Below are positions 17,767 to 26,026 of a DNA stretch of 64,000 bases, one piece after another; within the stretch, counting starts at the first letter, position 1, and every line of letters starts with the position of its first letter. The notes below the pieces were generated by a model. That model did not search any database, was not told where the DNA came from, and saw only the letters and a list, made by a program, of their open reading frames with translations. The position numbers and the translations under genes were made by a program. Source of the DNA: Alphaproteobacteria bacterium (GTDB lineage Bacteria > Pseudomonadota > Alphaproteobacteria > UBA6615); assembly GCA_028279245.1 (NCBI GenBank), contig JANQOE010000128.1, forward strand, positions 1 to 64,000, given 5' to 3'.

Positions 17767-18990
17767 TCATTGAATCACCTCGCGTAGAGACTGAACGAGC
17801 TCCTTGGAAAACGTCGGATCGTTGATGTGCACCGGCACCCGGGTCACCGTTCTCATTTTGCTTTGGTGAAGCATTTTCTCCAACGTTTCAAACAAAGCGG
17901 CATCGGCCTCCGGATCATGGAAAGGCTGTCCCGGCGCATCTAGAGCTGAAACGCCGTTCTCCGGCAAAAGTATGCGAACAGGCCCCTCACATCGGTTTAG
18001 CCGCTCGGCGATCCACGCCCCAATTTGGATGTTTTCTTCGGCCGTCGTTCGCATCAAGGTGATTTCGGCATTGTGCCTATAAAAACGGCGACCGGCATAC
18101 TGCGGAGGAACGGAACCCGGTGCTCCAAAGTTGACCATGTCGACCGCGCCTACGGAAAGCACTAGTGGTAGCTTTGAGCGCTCAAACGCGCCAAACCGAT
18201 CGCTAGTTGCAGGCATAACACCTCCTACAAGATAGTCAGCGACCTCGGTCGTGGTGACATCAATGGCCCCCGCCAAGAATCCGCTGTCCAGCAGCTTCTC
18301 CATAGCCTGACCACCGACGCCGGTAGCGTGAAACACGACGCAGTCGTAGTCGTTTTCCAGATGTGCCATGACCTGTTGCACACAGGGTGTGGTGACACCA
18401 AACATCGTCATACCTATGGATGACTTGGTGTGGTGCTTTGATCTTGGCGCACTTACCATGCCGACAACAGCGTACGCAGCGTTCTGTAGTATCGTCCGGC
18501 TGATGTGATTCAATCCTGCAATGTCAGTCACCGAATACATCATAGTAATGTCGGAAACGCCGACGTAACTGGTCACGTTGCCGGATGCGACGGTCGACAC
18601 AATGACTTTGGGAATGCCCAATGGAAGGCGCCGCATCCCGGAGGTAATAACCGACGTGCCGCCACTGCCACCGGCTCCGATGATTCCGGAAATAGTTTCA
18701 GATTCGCTGGAGATATAGTCGGCGAATGCTATGCCCATAGCTGACACTGCAGAGCCGCGATCGTTCAATCCCAGGACGGCATCTACACCCTGCGGATGGT
18801 GCGCAGCAACCTCATCACTACCCACGTCGACGCCTACACTTGCGCGGGTTGTCCCGATGTCAACTAACAGTGGTGTGCCGCCGGCGTTTGCCACCTGTTC
18901 TGCAAGGTAAACAAGTTCGCTGGCCTTGGTGTCAAAGGTTCCAACGACCAAAACGCTTCCCAATGCTGCATTTCCAGAACCGTGTAACAC
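17767..18990 (-). CDS. UPF0261 / Tm-1-like ATP-binding domain protein
   Basis: This 407-residue protein is a UPF0261 family member, homologous to the N-terminal domain of the tomato virus-resistance protein Tm-1. Motifs include VLVVGTFDTKASELVYLA at the N-terminus, the glycine-rich IIGAGGSGGTSV, and VFHATGVGGQAMEKL. The start is GTG at 18990, supported by GGAGAG about 7 bases upstream. In other bacteria this domain is next to or fused with the PEP-hydrolase-like TIM barrel; here the barrel gene is at the other end of the same island. The bacterial function is not established. The SRPBCC gene follows 102 bases downstream. Confidence 0.88.
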   Translation of the reverse strand: MLHGSGNAALGSVLVVGTFDTKASELVYLAEQVANAGGTPLLVDIGTTRASVGVDVGSDEVAAHHPQGVDAVLGLNDRGSAVSAMGIAFADYISSESETISGIIGAGGSGGTSVITSGMRRLPLGIPKVIVSTVASGNVTSYVGVSDITMMYSVTDIAGLNHISRTILQNAAYAVVGMVSAPRSKHHTKSSIGMTMFGVTTPCVQQVMAHLENDYDCVVFHATGVGGQAMEKLLDSGFLAGAIDVTTTEVADYLVGGVMPATSDRFGAFERSKLPLVLSVGAVDMVNFGAPGSVPPQYAGRRFYRHNAEITLMRTTAEENIQIGAWIAERLNRCEGPVRILLPENGVSALDAPGQPFHDPEADAALFETLEKMLHQSKMRTVTRVPVHINDPTFSKELVQSLREVIQ

Positions 18991-19283
18991 TCAATGTCTC
19001 TCCGCTATAACCGTCATCATCCCGGGCTGCTCGTACGGGAAGACGTACGGCCCGATGCCAGTCCGTTCGTTAGGAACACCAAACAACGATGCTCTCCATC
19101 TCCTCCGATCGACTGATCCTATGCACAAGCCTCCGGTCGTGCACCTCGTACACAACACTTTCCTGCGGCACCGGCTCGACTTTGGTGACGCACTCGAGTC
19201 CGCCGGCAGACTGAGCCTCGCATTAACATCATGAACCGGCATGACTTGATCCATCTGCCGCCGGTGCGCGGTATTGAAGCTAA
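18991..19283. promoter_or_regulatory. upstream region of the UPF0261 gene with paired CGTACG sites
   Basis: No gene is supported here. Two CGTACG hexamers lie at 19032-19037 and 19044-19049, 12 bases apart centre to centre, 42-60 bases upstream of the UPF0261 start. They share the GTAC core with the repeats in the SDR/importer promoter. This could be one more site of the same regulator, but the motif is short and GC-rich DNA gives such hexamers by chance. Confidence 0.3.
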
Positions 19284-19622
19284 CAGTTAGGGGAGGTCTG
19301 GGTCTATCCGACGCCGGATACACTGGCAGAAATTCTCAGGACGGGATACTTCAACGGCGCCTTGTCGGGACTGGACGACCAGTACCCGATGGAGGCGGGT
19401 CACGTAATTATGGCGACACTCCAAGACGGGGCGGCGGCGCCGGTCACTACACACTGTGTGACTTCAATAGCGGGCGGCGTGGCTAGTCCAACCGTTCAAG
19501 CGGGTTTGGTATTCCGGGCAAGTGGAGGAACAGTCGATCAATCAACATCTCTGAAGTCTAGTCTGGAGCTGCCAAGGACCTTCAGCGTTCCACTGATTCA
19601 GCGGGCCGGCCAGCGCCCATGA
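19284..19622 (+). pseudogene. 5'-truncated phage-like protein fragment
   Basis: An open frame begins right after a TAA with no start codon and reads EVWVYPTPDTLAEILRTGYF, then NGALSGLDDQYPMEAGHVIM, to a stop at 19622. The pattern W-x-Y-x-T-x-D-T-(x5)-GYF, followed by a Gly-x-(V/I)-I segment, resembles a domain found in short repeat proteins of alphaproteobacterial phages and gene transfer agents, recalled rather than searched. An internal ATG at 19362 would lose the conserved part. I therefore read it as a fragment of a mobile-element gene. Confidence 0.35.
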
Positions 19623-19752
19623 GTTTGTTTACGACAAGCACATTGTCGGAGATGCCTTCCAGGGAAAGGCTTGGCGAACTGGATCTGGATACGTTTGCCG
19701 AGTTCGGATCGACCATGCAGGGGCTCCTAACTGGACCGCCGGCCGACATGCA

Positions 19753-19919
19753 TTCGCCCTTCTTGCCCATGTCGCCCTGAGCTACCTGCACGAGCTGCCG
19801 GTTGCCGAGCTGACGCAAGCGCTCGACGCCCCGGTCAACACGGTGAAGAACTGGATGGCCGCGGGTTGCCACGCCTGCGTCACGAGCTGCCGCCTGCAGT
19901 ATTGGACGCACTCGGCTAA
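19753..19919 (+). pseudogene. frameshifted remnant of a sigma-70-family (ECF-type) region 4
   Basis: In one frame the DNA reads ALSYLHELPVAELTQALD then APVNTVKNWMA, the helix-turn-helix of sigma region 4 (compare the usual Y-x-E-IA-x-xL-x-x-PxGTVKSRL). A one-base deletion near 19861 then moves the reading to RGLPRLRHELPPAVLDALG and a TAA at 19917-19919, which restores the family's continuation and normal end. Upstream the similarity fades and region 2 is missing. It is therefore a truncated, frameshifted relic rather than a working sigma factor. Confidence 0.55.
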
Positions 19920-19958
19920 CGGCACGAACCCATTGCAGACTGCGCCGACGACGGCACA

Positions 19959-21098
19959 ATGCCGCTCATGACGACTCGGCACCAGTCCGGTCTCCTCGGG
20001 CGGCGCCTGCTGCTGGGCGTCGTCGTCGTCACCGGCCTGACGACCGTCGGCTTTTTCGTCGATTTCCTGCTGCACGGCTACGACCCGACACGGGTCGTCT
20101 ACAAGCGCCTCAAAGCTGCCGACCGATATGTCTACGAGGAAGTCCATCCACGGTTCCTCGAGACCGACCCGCGGGCCATGATCACAGTCGCCAGCACCAG
20201 CGATGCCGTCGACAAGCGGCAGCGCCTGGCTAATGCGATTTGGGGCGGCGACGGCTATCCGGTGGCCCGCCTGCCACAATCGGTGACCACCGGGGTGAAC
20301 GAGCCAGGCTTCCGCATCGCCGGCGCGGTGGCCCGGATCGACCGCGTGGCGGTGGACATGCAGGGCGACGTGCGTTCGACATTTGCTCACTTCCACCCGA
20401 CCGCGCCGAACGGCCGCATGGTCGTGTACCACCACGGCTACGCCGGTACCTATCACGACAACCGCCGGGTCATCGAACGCCTCGTTGCCGAGGGCTACGC
20501 GGTGATGGCGTTCAACCTAATCGCCTACGGCGGCAACACGGCCCACATCCGGCTGCCCGACGGCAGCGTCGCCAACCTGCACTTCGACCTCGACAAGATC
20601 AACCGGCCGCTGCGCTACCACTTCGAGCCGGTAATTGCGGCGCTCAACTATGCCGAGCAGCGTTATGACTACCGGTCAGTCGACATGATGGGCTTTTCGG
20701 CCGGCGGTTTCACGGCGGCGGTGATCGCCGCCCTCGACCCGCGCATCCGGCGCAGTTATCCGGTCGCCGGGGTCTACCCGATCTACCTGCGCACCGGCCA
20801 AGAAGCGATCTTCAACGGCCCGCAATACCACCGGCCGATGCTCGACGCGGCGAACTACCTCGACATGTTCGTGCTCGGCGTCGACAGCCCCGAGCGGCGC
20901 CAGCTGCAGGTGTTCAATCGGTTCGACCGATGCTGCTTCAACAACGTCAAGGGGCGGCTCTACGAGGACCCGGTCGCCAATACCGCGGCGGAGATCGGCG
21001 GCGGCTCATTTGCAGTGCTGATCGACGAAACCCACGCCGATCATAAGATCTCCGACTTCGCGCTCGACCATTTGATCGCCGACATGGCGCGCCCGTAG
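19959..21098 (+). CDS. membrane-anchored alpha/beta hydrolase
   Basis: The 379-residue protein has an N-terminal hydrophobic segment (LLLGVVVVTGLTTVGFFVDF, about residues 16-36) and then an alpha/beta hydrolase domain. The oxyanion region is YHHGYAG, the nucleophile elbow is GFSAGG with S247, and the late DETHADHK supplies a plausible catalytic histidine. It probably sits in the inner membrane with the enzyme domain outside. Codon use looks strongly GC3-rich, more like the chromosomal genes than the importer genes of the island. It is the last gene before the tRNA remnant, so it may be cargo or may mark a separate event. Substrate unknown. Confidence 0.8.
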   Translation: MPLMTTRHQSGLLGRRLLLGVVVVTGLTTVGFFVDFLLHGYDPTRVVYKRLKAADRYVYEEVHPRFLETDPRAMITVASTSDAVDKRQRLANAIWGGDGYPVARLPQSVTTGVNEPGFRIAGAVARIDRVAVDMQGDVRSTFAHFHPTAPNGRMVVYHHGYAGTYHDNRRVIERLVAEGYAVMAFNLIAYGGNTAHIRLPDGSVANLHFDLDKINRPLRYHFEPVIAALNYAEQRYDYRSVDMMGFSAGGFTAAVIAALDPRIRRSYPVAGVYPIYLRTGQEAIFNGPQYHRPMLDAANYLDMFVLGVDSPERRQLQVFNRFDRCCFNNVKGRLYEDPVANTAAEIGGGSFAVLIDETHADHKISDFALDHLIADMARP

Positions 21099-21462
21099 CG
21101 CCCGCCACTCTAGGATCACACCGGAATCGTCCATTCGCTTCTCAGCCACGGCGAACTTCTTAGCGGCGTAAATGACCATTGACGGTCATTCCCGAACATC
21201 GGCAGGTTGATCATGCTCGGCTGCTAAGGGTTTGCCTACCTTACACGGAGGTCCAAGAACCCCTTGGGGTGGGCTGAACTAAGCTTCTTGCGGGGCATCC
21301 AAACGGCTCCCTGGGTGACAGCTAGGTAACAGGTGTGGCCTGTACCGCCCCGCTACCTTGCGTGACCCAGCGTGACGCTACAACCGTTTGGATACAAAGG
21401 CTTCATTGGATAAAACACCCGCAAAAAAGCTGATAGTGACCCTTCAGGACTCCCAGAGAGGT
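21099..21462. other. non-coding stretch before the tRNA remnant
   Basis: No gene is supported. The stretch contains short symmetries such as ACCCCTTGGGGT (21259-21270), ACAGG-N5-CCTGT near 21328-21342 and repeated GTGAC words. Such sites would suit an attachment region, but nothing here is diagnostic. Confidence 0.4.
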
Positions 21463-21513
21463 GACTTTTAAGGGTGTCGCCGGTTCGATCCCTGCCGGGC
21501 CTACCAGTCTTTT
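21463..21513 (+). repeat. degenerate copy of the tRNA-Lys 3' half (candidate att site)
   Basis: The sequence GACTTTTAA, then GGGTGTCGC and the 25-base stretch starting GGTTCGATCC and ending CTACCA, repeats 5825-5871 of the tRNA-Lys gene with a 3-base deletion (TCA) in the anticodon stem and one change before the T arm. The match continues into the next few bases (TCTTTTC). The 5' half of the tRNA is absent. This is the arrangement left when an element integrates at a tRNA 3' end, so it is the candidate right-hand boundary of the island. Confidence 0.8.
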
Positions 21514-21530
21514 CGAGCAAGCTGTCTTTC

Positions 21531-22382
21531 TCAGATATGCTGCCGCTTCATCCGCTTGTAGATGCTGCCGGTCTTAAACGCCGCATAGCCGGGATATTCA
21601 TCGTCATCCAGCATGACGCGGGGCAACGCCAAGGGGTTGAGCCGCGCTTCGGCCAATGAACCTGGATTCGTGGTTACAGCCGTCAGTGCGCCAAGAGACA
21701 GCATTGTCTGGACAACCTGCGCGTCGTGATTGCCGTCGGGATAGGCGACGTGGAGCGGCAGATCGTTGGATGCCAGGGCATCACGAAGTAGTTTGCTGCA
21801 TGTCTGAATCTCTTCCTCGACATCGGCCGGCGATAGGCTCGACAGGAAGACGTGATTGTGCGTGTGGATGCCAATCCCATGACCGTGGCTTCGTATCGTC
21901 CGCAGTTCCGCAGTCGTTAGCCCAAATCGATCGCGATTAGGCGCGCGCTTGGTCAGGCCACTCTCCTCGATTTCACTGAGGAAGGCGTGATACGGCAACT
22001 GCCGCAGCCGCGCCTTCAGGCGTTCCGGATCCGGTGTATTCATGAACCAGAGGGGATTCGGACGATCCAGCGTGGCCGTACTGACAAAGAACATCGCCTG
22101 ACATCTGTGGTTCGCCAAGACCTCAAGCAGGTCCATGTTCTCGGCGTAACCGTCATCAAACGTCACCACGAAGCCGGGCGGCGGCGTCTTTCCTGTCAGC
22201 AGTTCGTCGGCCATGCGTTCATACGGAACAAAGCAGCCGAAATCGGACAGCGTTCGCAGGATGGCATCCAGGTTCTCGGGCCGCGGGTTGTGCAGACCAA
22301 TAACGCAAGGTTTGCGATGCCGACTGAGCCGCATGACGAGCGGCCAGACGGTGTGCAGTGAGCGTTTAGCTAGGCTGTTCAC
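21531..22382 (-). CDS. polysaccharide deacetylase family protein
   Basis: This is a NodB-homology (CE4-type) deacetylase, 283 residues, of the group that removes N- or O-acetyl groups from polysaccharides. The TFDDGY motif with catalytic Asp and metal Asp is at residues 74-79, and the metal histidines are in HTHNH (H173, H177). There is no clear signal peptide, so it may act on cytoplasmic or lipid-linked intermediates. It overlaps the end of the upstream gmhB-like gene by 17 bases. It is the left-hand end of the polysaccharide locus and sits next to the island boundary. Confidence 0.88.
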   Translation of the reverse strand: MNSLAKRSLHTVWPLVMRLSRHRKPCVIGLHNPRPENLDAILRTLSDFGCFVPYERMADELLTGKTPPPGFVVTFDDGYAENMDLLEVLANHRCQAMFFVSTATLDRPNPLWFMNTPDPERLKARLRQLPYHAFLSEIEESGLTKRAPNRDRFGLTTAELRTIRSHGHGIGIHTHNHVFLSSLSPADVEEEIQTCSKLLRDALASNDLPLHVAYPDGNHDAQVVQTMLSLGALTAVTTNPGSLAEARLNPLALPRVMLDDDEYPGYAAFKTGSIYKRMKRQHI

Positions 22383-22956
22383 GACGCTCTAGCCACTCAA
22401 TGGCGGTGCCGAACTCATGAGTCACAAGATCCGCCACAGTATCGTTTGGCACCGGTTCGGCCGGGGATCGCAAAAGAATGGTTCCCGCCAACCCGGCCGC
22501 TTTGCCCGCTAGCACGTCGCTTTCCTTGTCCCCGATGATGTAGGAGTCGGATAGGATGATCCCATGATCGCGGCTCGCCGCCAGCAGCATTCCGGGCTCT
22601 GGTTTCCGCATAGGTGACGCCTGTCTGTACTTGCCTCTTCCGTCGGGATGAAACGGGCAATAGTAGGTCGCCGTAAGGTCTATGCCTCGATCCATGAACT
22701 GTTCACCGAGCCATGCCGTTAGTCCCGCAAAATCGGCTTCCGTATAGTACCCTCTCGCAATCCCCGCCTGATTCGTGACGACCACCAAACGGAACGCGAG
22801 CGCTTGAACACGCCGACAGAAATCGAAGATTCCGTCGACGAAACGAATCTGTTCCTTGCGAAAAGGATATCCGGTATCGACGTTGATGACGCCGTCTCGG
22901 TCCAGAAAGAGGGCTCTTGGCCCGCGCCTTGCCAATACCCGACCCCGCAAGATCAC
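22366..22956 (-). CDS. gmhB: HAD-family D-glycero-D-manno-heptose 1,7-bisphosphate 7-phosphatase (GmhB-like)
   Basis: This is an HAD-IIIA phosphatase of 196 residues that removes the 7-phosphate of heptose bisphosphate. The DxD motif is FLDRDGVIN (D19, D21), motif II is VVVTNQAG, and motif III is MRKPEPGM, with IGDKESD following. In the zinc loop CPFHPDGRGKYRQAS only the first Cys and a His remain; the distal Cys pair of classical GmhB is absent, so this is a zinc-poor loop variant. HddA- and HddC-like genes 12 kb to the right supply the neighbouring steps, so the product would feed GDP-D-glycero-alpha-D-manno-heptose. Confidence 0.88.
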   Translation of the reverse strand: MILRGRVLARRGPRALFLDRDGVINVDTGYPFRKEQIRFVDGIFDFCRRVQALAFRLVVVTNQAGIARGYYTEADFAGLTAWLGEQFMDRGIDLTATYYCPFHPDGRGKYRQASPMRKPEPGMLLAASRDHGIILSDSYIIGDKESDVLAGKAAGLAGTILLRSPAEPVPNDTVADLVTHEFGTAIEWLERREQPS

Positions 22957-23140
22957 GAAAACGGCAAGCTATAGCCAATGAGATCCATATCCGAATCTCT
23001 GTGGGGGTAACACATCCCGGTAACGGGCGCCGTGGGGAGGAGGACCCTATAATATGGTCGCATTAGTCGATTGCTTGCGGCCATTTCAGCAAGCGGGCTG
23101 TCTGTCCTGACGCAGGTGCGACACGCCCTCAGAGCATTAT

Positions 23141-24979
23141 ATGAAATGGGAGCCCACTCCTTCGATGAGAGACCGGACAAAACTGGATTCTCGGCCCGAG
23201 GCGGCGCAAGAGGCATTCGAAAGCGGCCAAGTCAAGACGGCCATTCGTCTCTGGACGGAGATGGCGGGTGAGGGGAGCGGTTGTGCGGCGACGGCGCTCG
23301 GCGATCTGTACCGAAACGGTGGGGGTGTCGAGCGAGACCTGGCAAAAGCCATGGGCTGGTACGAGCGAGCAGCGGAACTGGGCAACCGTAGAGCCCATGC
23401 CGCGGTGCGGCTGGGACCGGCGCCACGGGAAGAGGACATACCTGAAGAACCGTCCACAGACGAGCTGGCGGCATCTGCGGATGTAACGCCTGGCGCTGTC
23501 GATAACCCAGAAGCCGCGCCGGACAGGGAGCCTATAGTCGTTCTGGCCCAGCAGACCGCCGAGGTGGCGGAAACGAATGATCTGGAAGACGTCAAGGCCA
23601 AGGTCACCTTAACCGCCGGAGGGTCGGACCGCCGCAAGGAGGCACCAAAACCGCGCCGTTCGCTCTTCAGAGTGAGCCGTAAGCCCTCGCCGGGAAGCTC
23701 CCGTAAGACCGATCCCCGACCTGCGGTCGACGCAACCGAGCACCGCAGGAGTCGAACACCTAGAACCGTGGCCCGGTTGTCACCCAGACGTGGCACCCAA
23801 GACAATGACGTCGGTCGCATCGGCGCATCCGCCAACGAAGAGATAACCGCCGGCCCTCCGCGCGGCCCCGGTGGAAATCGCCTTAAGGGCCGCGACCTGC
23901 CGCGGAAAGAGAAGGTCGCGAAGGAGCCACAGTCAAAGAAGCAGCGGCGCGCGCGAGGCGCCCTGGCGGTCCTGGCTATCTTCGGGCTTGTTGCGACGCT
24001 TGGCGCCCTAGGCTTACAGCAACTGGGAGTTCGCGGGATACCAGATCTGCAGACAAAACCGCTTCCAGCGGAAGCACCTGAATCCAAGGTTCGAGCCGAT
24101 GAACATGCGGCAACCACAGGGGAACCGCAAACAGTGGCAAACCAATCACCAGCGGTAGCGCCACCAGCGGATCTGCTGGAACGCCAACCCGAACCCCCCG
24201 GAGCTAGGGTCCGACCCGATGATCAAGCCCCTACCGAAGGCAATTTGCGAATAGCTGCCAGACAACCACAACCAGATCCGGGGGTGGGGCCGTTCGATAT
24301 CCCGCTGCCCCAACCGGAACTGATTACGTCATTAGACGGTCTGCTAACGATTACGCCCTCGTCACCGCCCGCTCTCGAGGCTGAACAGCCCGCACCGCTT
24401 CTCAGTGACCCGGCATCGGCCATCATCGGCGAAGGTACCAACACGTTCCAGCCGACCGAACCTATCAGCCCGCCGCGCTTGGCCCTGGAGGTACAGCTAA
24501 CCACGACGCTGCGGGATTATAGTCCTCCGGGCACTGTCGAGCCGTTGGAACCAGAGGCCAACACTCCGGCAAATGTCTCGGCCGACCTTGAGGCACCCGC
24601 ACCCGACGTCGCCAAGACTGTTGAACCGAGTGGTCCACGCCAACACGGCGCCGAGAACGCCGACGCGCGTGTTATCCTAACGGCCACGGACGAGGTACTT
24701 GTGCAGGTCTTGGATGGGGGGGGCCGTGTCCTCCTCAACGAGATCTTTCAACCGGGTGACACTTACAGAGTTCCGAACGAGGAAGGTATCGCGCTCGTAT
24801 CGGACGCACCCAACCTTTTGGACATCTCGATCGATGGAAGCATTGTCGTTCCGGACAACCAATCGAGCTGGACTGAGATTGAACTCGATCCGGATCGGCT
24901 GACACGCGACCGCTCGGCCAACGCCATCGGGCTTGAGGACCTTCAGCGCGATGTGGGCGACTTCAGGAACGCGCTCTAA
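23141..24979 (+). CDS. Sel1-repeat membrane protein with a RodZ-type C-terminal domain
   Basis: This 612-residue protein has an unusual layout. Sel1-like repeats lie at about residues 20-90 (ALGDLYRNGGGVERDLAKAM, GWYERAAELGN). A basic, disordered stretch follows, then one membrane helix at about 272-292 (ALAVLAIFGLVATLGALG). A long Pro/Glu-rich linker comes next, and a C-terminal beta domain from about 507 (VLVQVLDGGGRVLLNEIFQPG) resembles the RodZ C-terminal DUF4115 domain. Topology would be cytoplasmic repeats and a periplasmic beta domain. It interrupts the minus-strand polysaccharide genes and overlaps the convergent VanZ-like gene by 17 bases. Function is unknown; a scaffold linking envelope assembly to the cytoskeleton is one possibility. 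Confidence 0.78.
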   Translation: MKWEPTPSMRDRTKLDSRPEAAQEAFESGQVKTAIRLWTEMAGEGSGCAATALGDLYRNGGGVERDLAKAMGWYERAAELGNRRAHAAVRLGPAPREEDIPEEPSTDELAASADVTPGAVDNPEAAPDREPIVVLAQQTAEVAETNDLEDVKAKVTLTAGGSDRRKEAPKPRRSLFRVSRKPSPGSSRKTDPRPAVDATEHRRSRTPRTVARLSPRRGTQDNDVGRIGASANEEITAGPPRGPGGNRLKGRDLPRKEKVAKEPQSKKQRRARGALAVLAIFGLVATLGALGLQQLGVRGIPDLQTKPLPAEAPESKVRADEHAATTGEPQTVANQSPAVAPPADLLERQPEPPGARVRPDDQAPTEGNLRIAARQPQPDPGVGPFDIPLPQPELITSLDGLLTITPSSPPALEAEQPAPLLSDPASAIIGEGTNTFQPTEPISPPRLALEVQLTTTLRDYSPPGTVEPLEPEANTPANVSADLEAPAPDVAKTVEPSGPRQHGAENADARVILTATDEVLVQVLDGGGRVLLNEIFQPGDTYRVPNEEGIALVSDAPNLLDISIDGSIVVPDNQSSWTEIELDPDRLTRDRSANAIGLEDLQRDVGDFRNAL

Positions 24980-26021
24980 AGACAGTTCTTCTCAGGAGCA
25001 GAAAGCCAAGACACACCCCAGCGACGTTCAACAGCAGGTCGGTTATGGATGGAGATCGCACGGGGACGAGGAACTGAGCAGCCTCGATACTGAGGCTCAA
25101 TCCGAACGCGACCGCCACTGCGAACAAAACGCCCGCAAGTCGCATCCTAGCACGGATCAGCCTGCTAAGGACGATACCCAACGGAACAAACCCGAGAAAG
25201 TTGGCCGTGGCGTCCACAAGGTCGCGCCGGAAAAACGGGAGGATCTCCGGATCCAGATGAAACCGCGTCGTTGTCGCAGGCACAACGAGGGAGGTCGCTG
25301 GGATGTATGCGACAGAATGGTTTGGCGTCACAACATCCGCACGGGCTATCTGCCCGCGCCACGCGCTATCGCCCGATGCAACGAATCCATCAAGCAGGCG
25401 GCCGCACTGTCCGCACCACCGCAAAACGGCCTCGCGTTGTGGGTCGAACTCGTTGGCAAATCCCAGCCGATAGTCCGCATTCCAACTCGACAGCGGGAAG
25501 GCTGGGAGTGCCGAAGAGAGCGTCACTTCACTGTTAACGCGTATCCGGAGTGCTTGGTCCTCTATCTCAATCGCGAGGCTGACAGGTTTCCCTTCCTCGA
25601 AGGTCCTCTCGATGCGGTATCCCGGCTCACCGTTGGGACCCGATTCCGGCGTACGCAGCAGGACGACGAGATGCTGCTCATCCTGCATAACAGATAGGTT
25701 CCTCTCTGAGTGGCTGTCTGAGAGCGTTAGGATACGCGCCGGGCCCGACTGCTGGATGTCCGCGGTCGTTACGGTCAGGTCGACGCGCAGCGAATTGTGA
25801 CGGATGGCATCATTGAGCCAAATCGGTACGGATGCTGTCCGCGCAACGCCTATGCCAACGGAAACAATCTCACCGCCGGCCTCAACCTTGATGGGATTGA
25901 TGTCATGCGTCGGCAGTTCCAAGCGAAACGGGAAAAGGGTCGCCCCTGCGTACGCCGCAATCACGGCTAGCAGGAAGAGGAAGTGTAAAAACCTCGCAGC
26001 GGAACTCGTGGAACTCAGCAA
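24963..26021 (-). CDS. VanZ-family membrane protein with an N-terminal extracytoplasmic domain
   Basis: This 352-residue protein starts with a membrane segment (FLHFLFLLAVIAAYAGATLF), then has a beta-rich domain of about 220 residues, and ends in a VanZ-like membrane domain (NFLGFVPLGIVLSRL, SIEAAQFLVPVRSPSITDLL). The middle part looks like a concanavalin/LamG-type fold by its strand pattern, which is inference. VanZ proteins are found in many envelope polysaccharide loci with no defined reaction. The start is TTG at 26021, 5 bases after the SxtJ-family gene, so the pair is co-transcribed. Confidence 0.8.
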   Translation of the reverse strand: MLSSTSSAARFLHFLFLLAVIAAYAGATLFPFRLELPTHDINPIKVEAGGEIVSVGIGVARTASVPIWLNDAIRHNSLRVDLTVTTADIQQSGPARILTLSDSHSERNLSVMQDEQHLVVLLRTPESGPNGEPGYRIERTFEEGKPVSLAIEIEDQALRIRVNSEVTLSSALPAFPLSSWNADYRLGFANEFDPQREAVLRWCGQCGRLLDGFVASGDSAWRGQIARADVVTPNHSVAYIPATSLVVPATTTRFHLDPEILPFFRRDLVDATANFLGFVPLGIVLSRLIRARMRLAGVLFAVAVAFGLSLSIEAAQFLVPVRSPSITDLLLNVAGVCLGFLLLRRTVFRARS

Positions 26022-26026
26022 TATCG

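Noticed and set aside
21259-21270. ACCCCTTGGGGT as a regulatory site
   Set aside because: Short and GC-rich, far from any gene start; chance is likely in this DNA.
23048-23053. TATAAT as the promoter of the Sel1-repeat gene
   Set aside because: The hexamer is perfect, but no TTGACA-like element lies at 16-18 bases upstream and the transcript leader would be uncertain, so it was not listed.
23137-24117. 326-codon minus-strand frame opposite the Sel1-repeat gene
   Set aside because: Ser/Arg-rich low-complexity shadow; Sel1 repeats and the membrane helix are on the plus strand.
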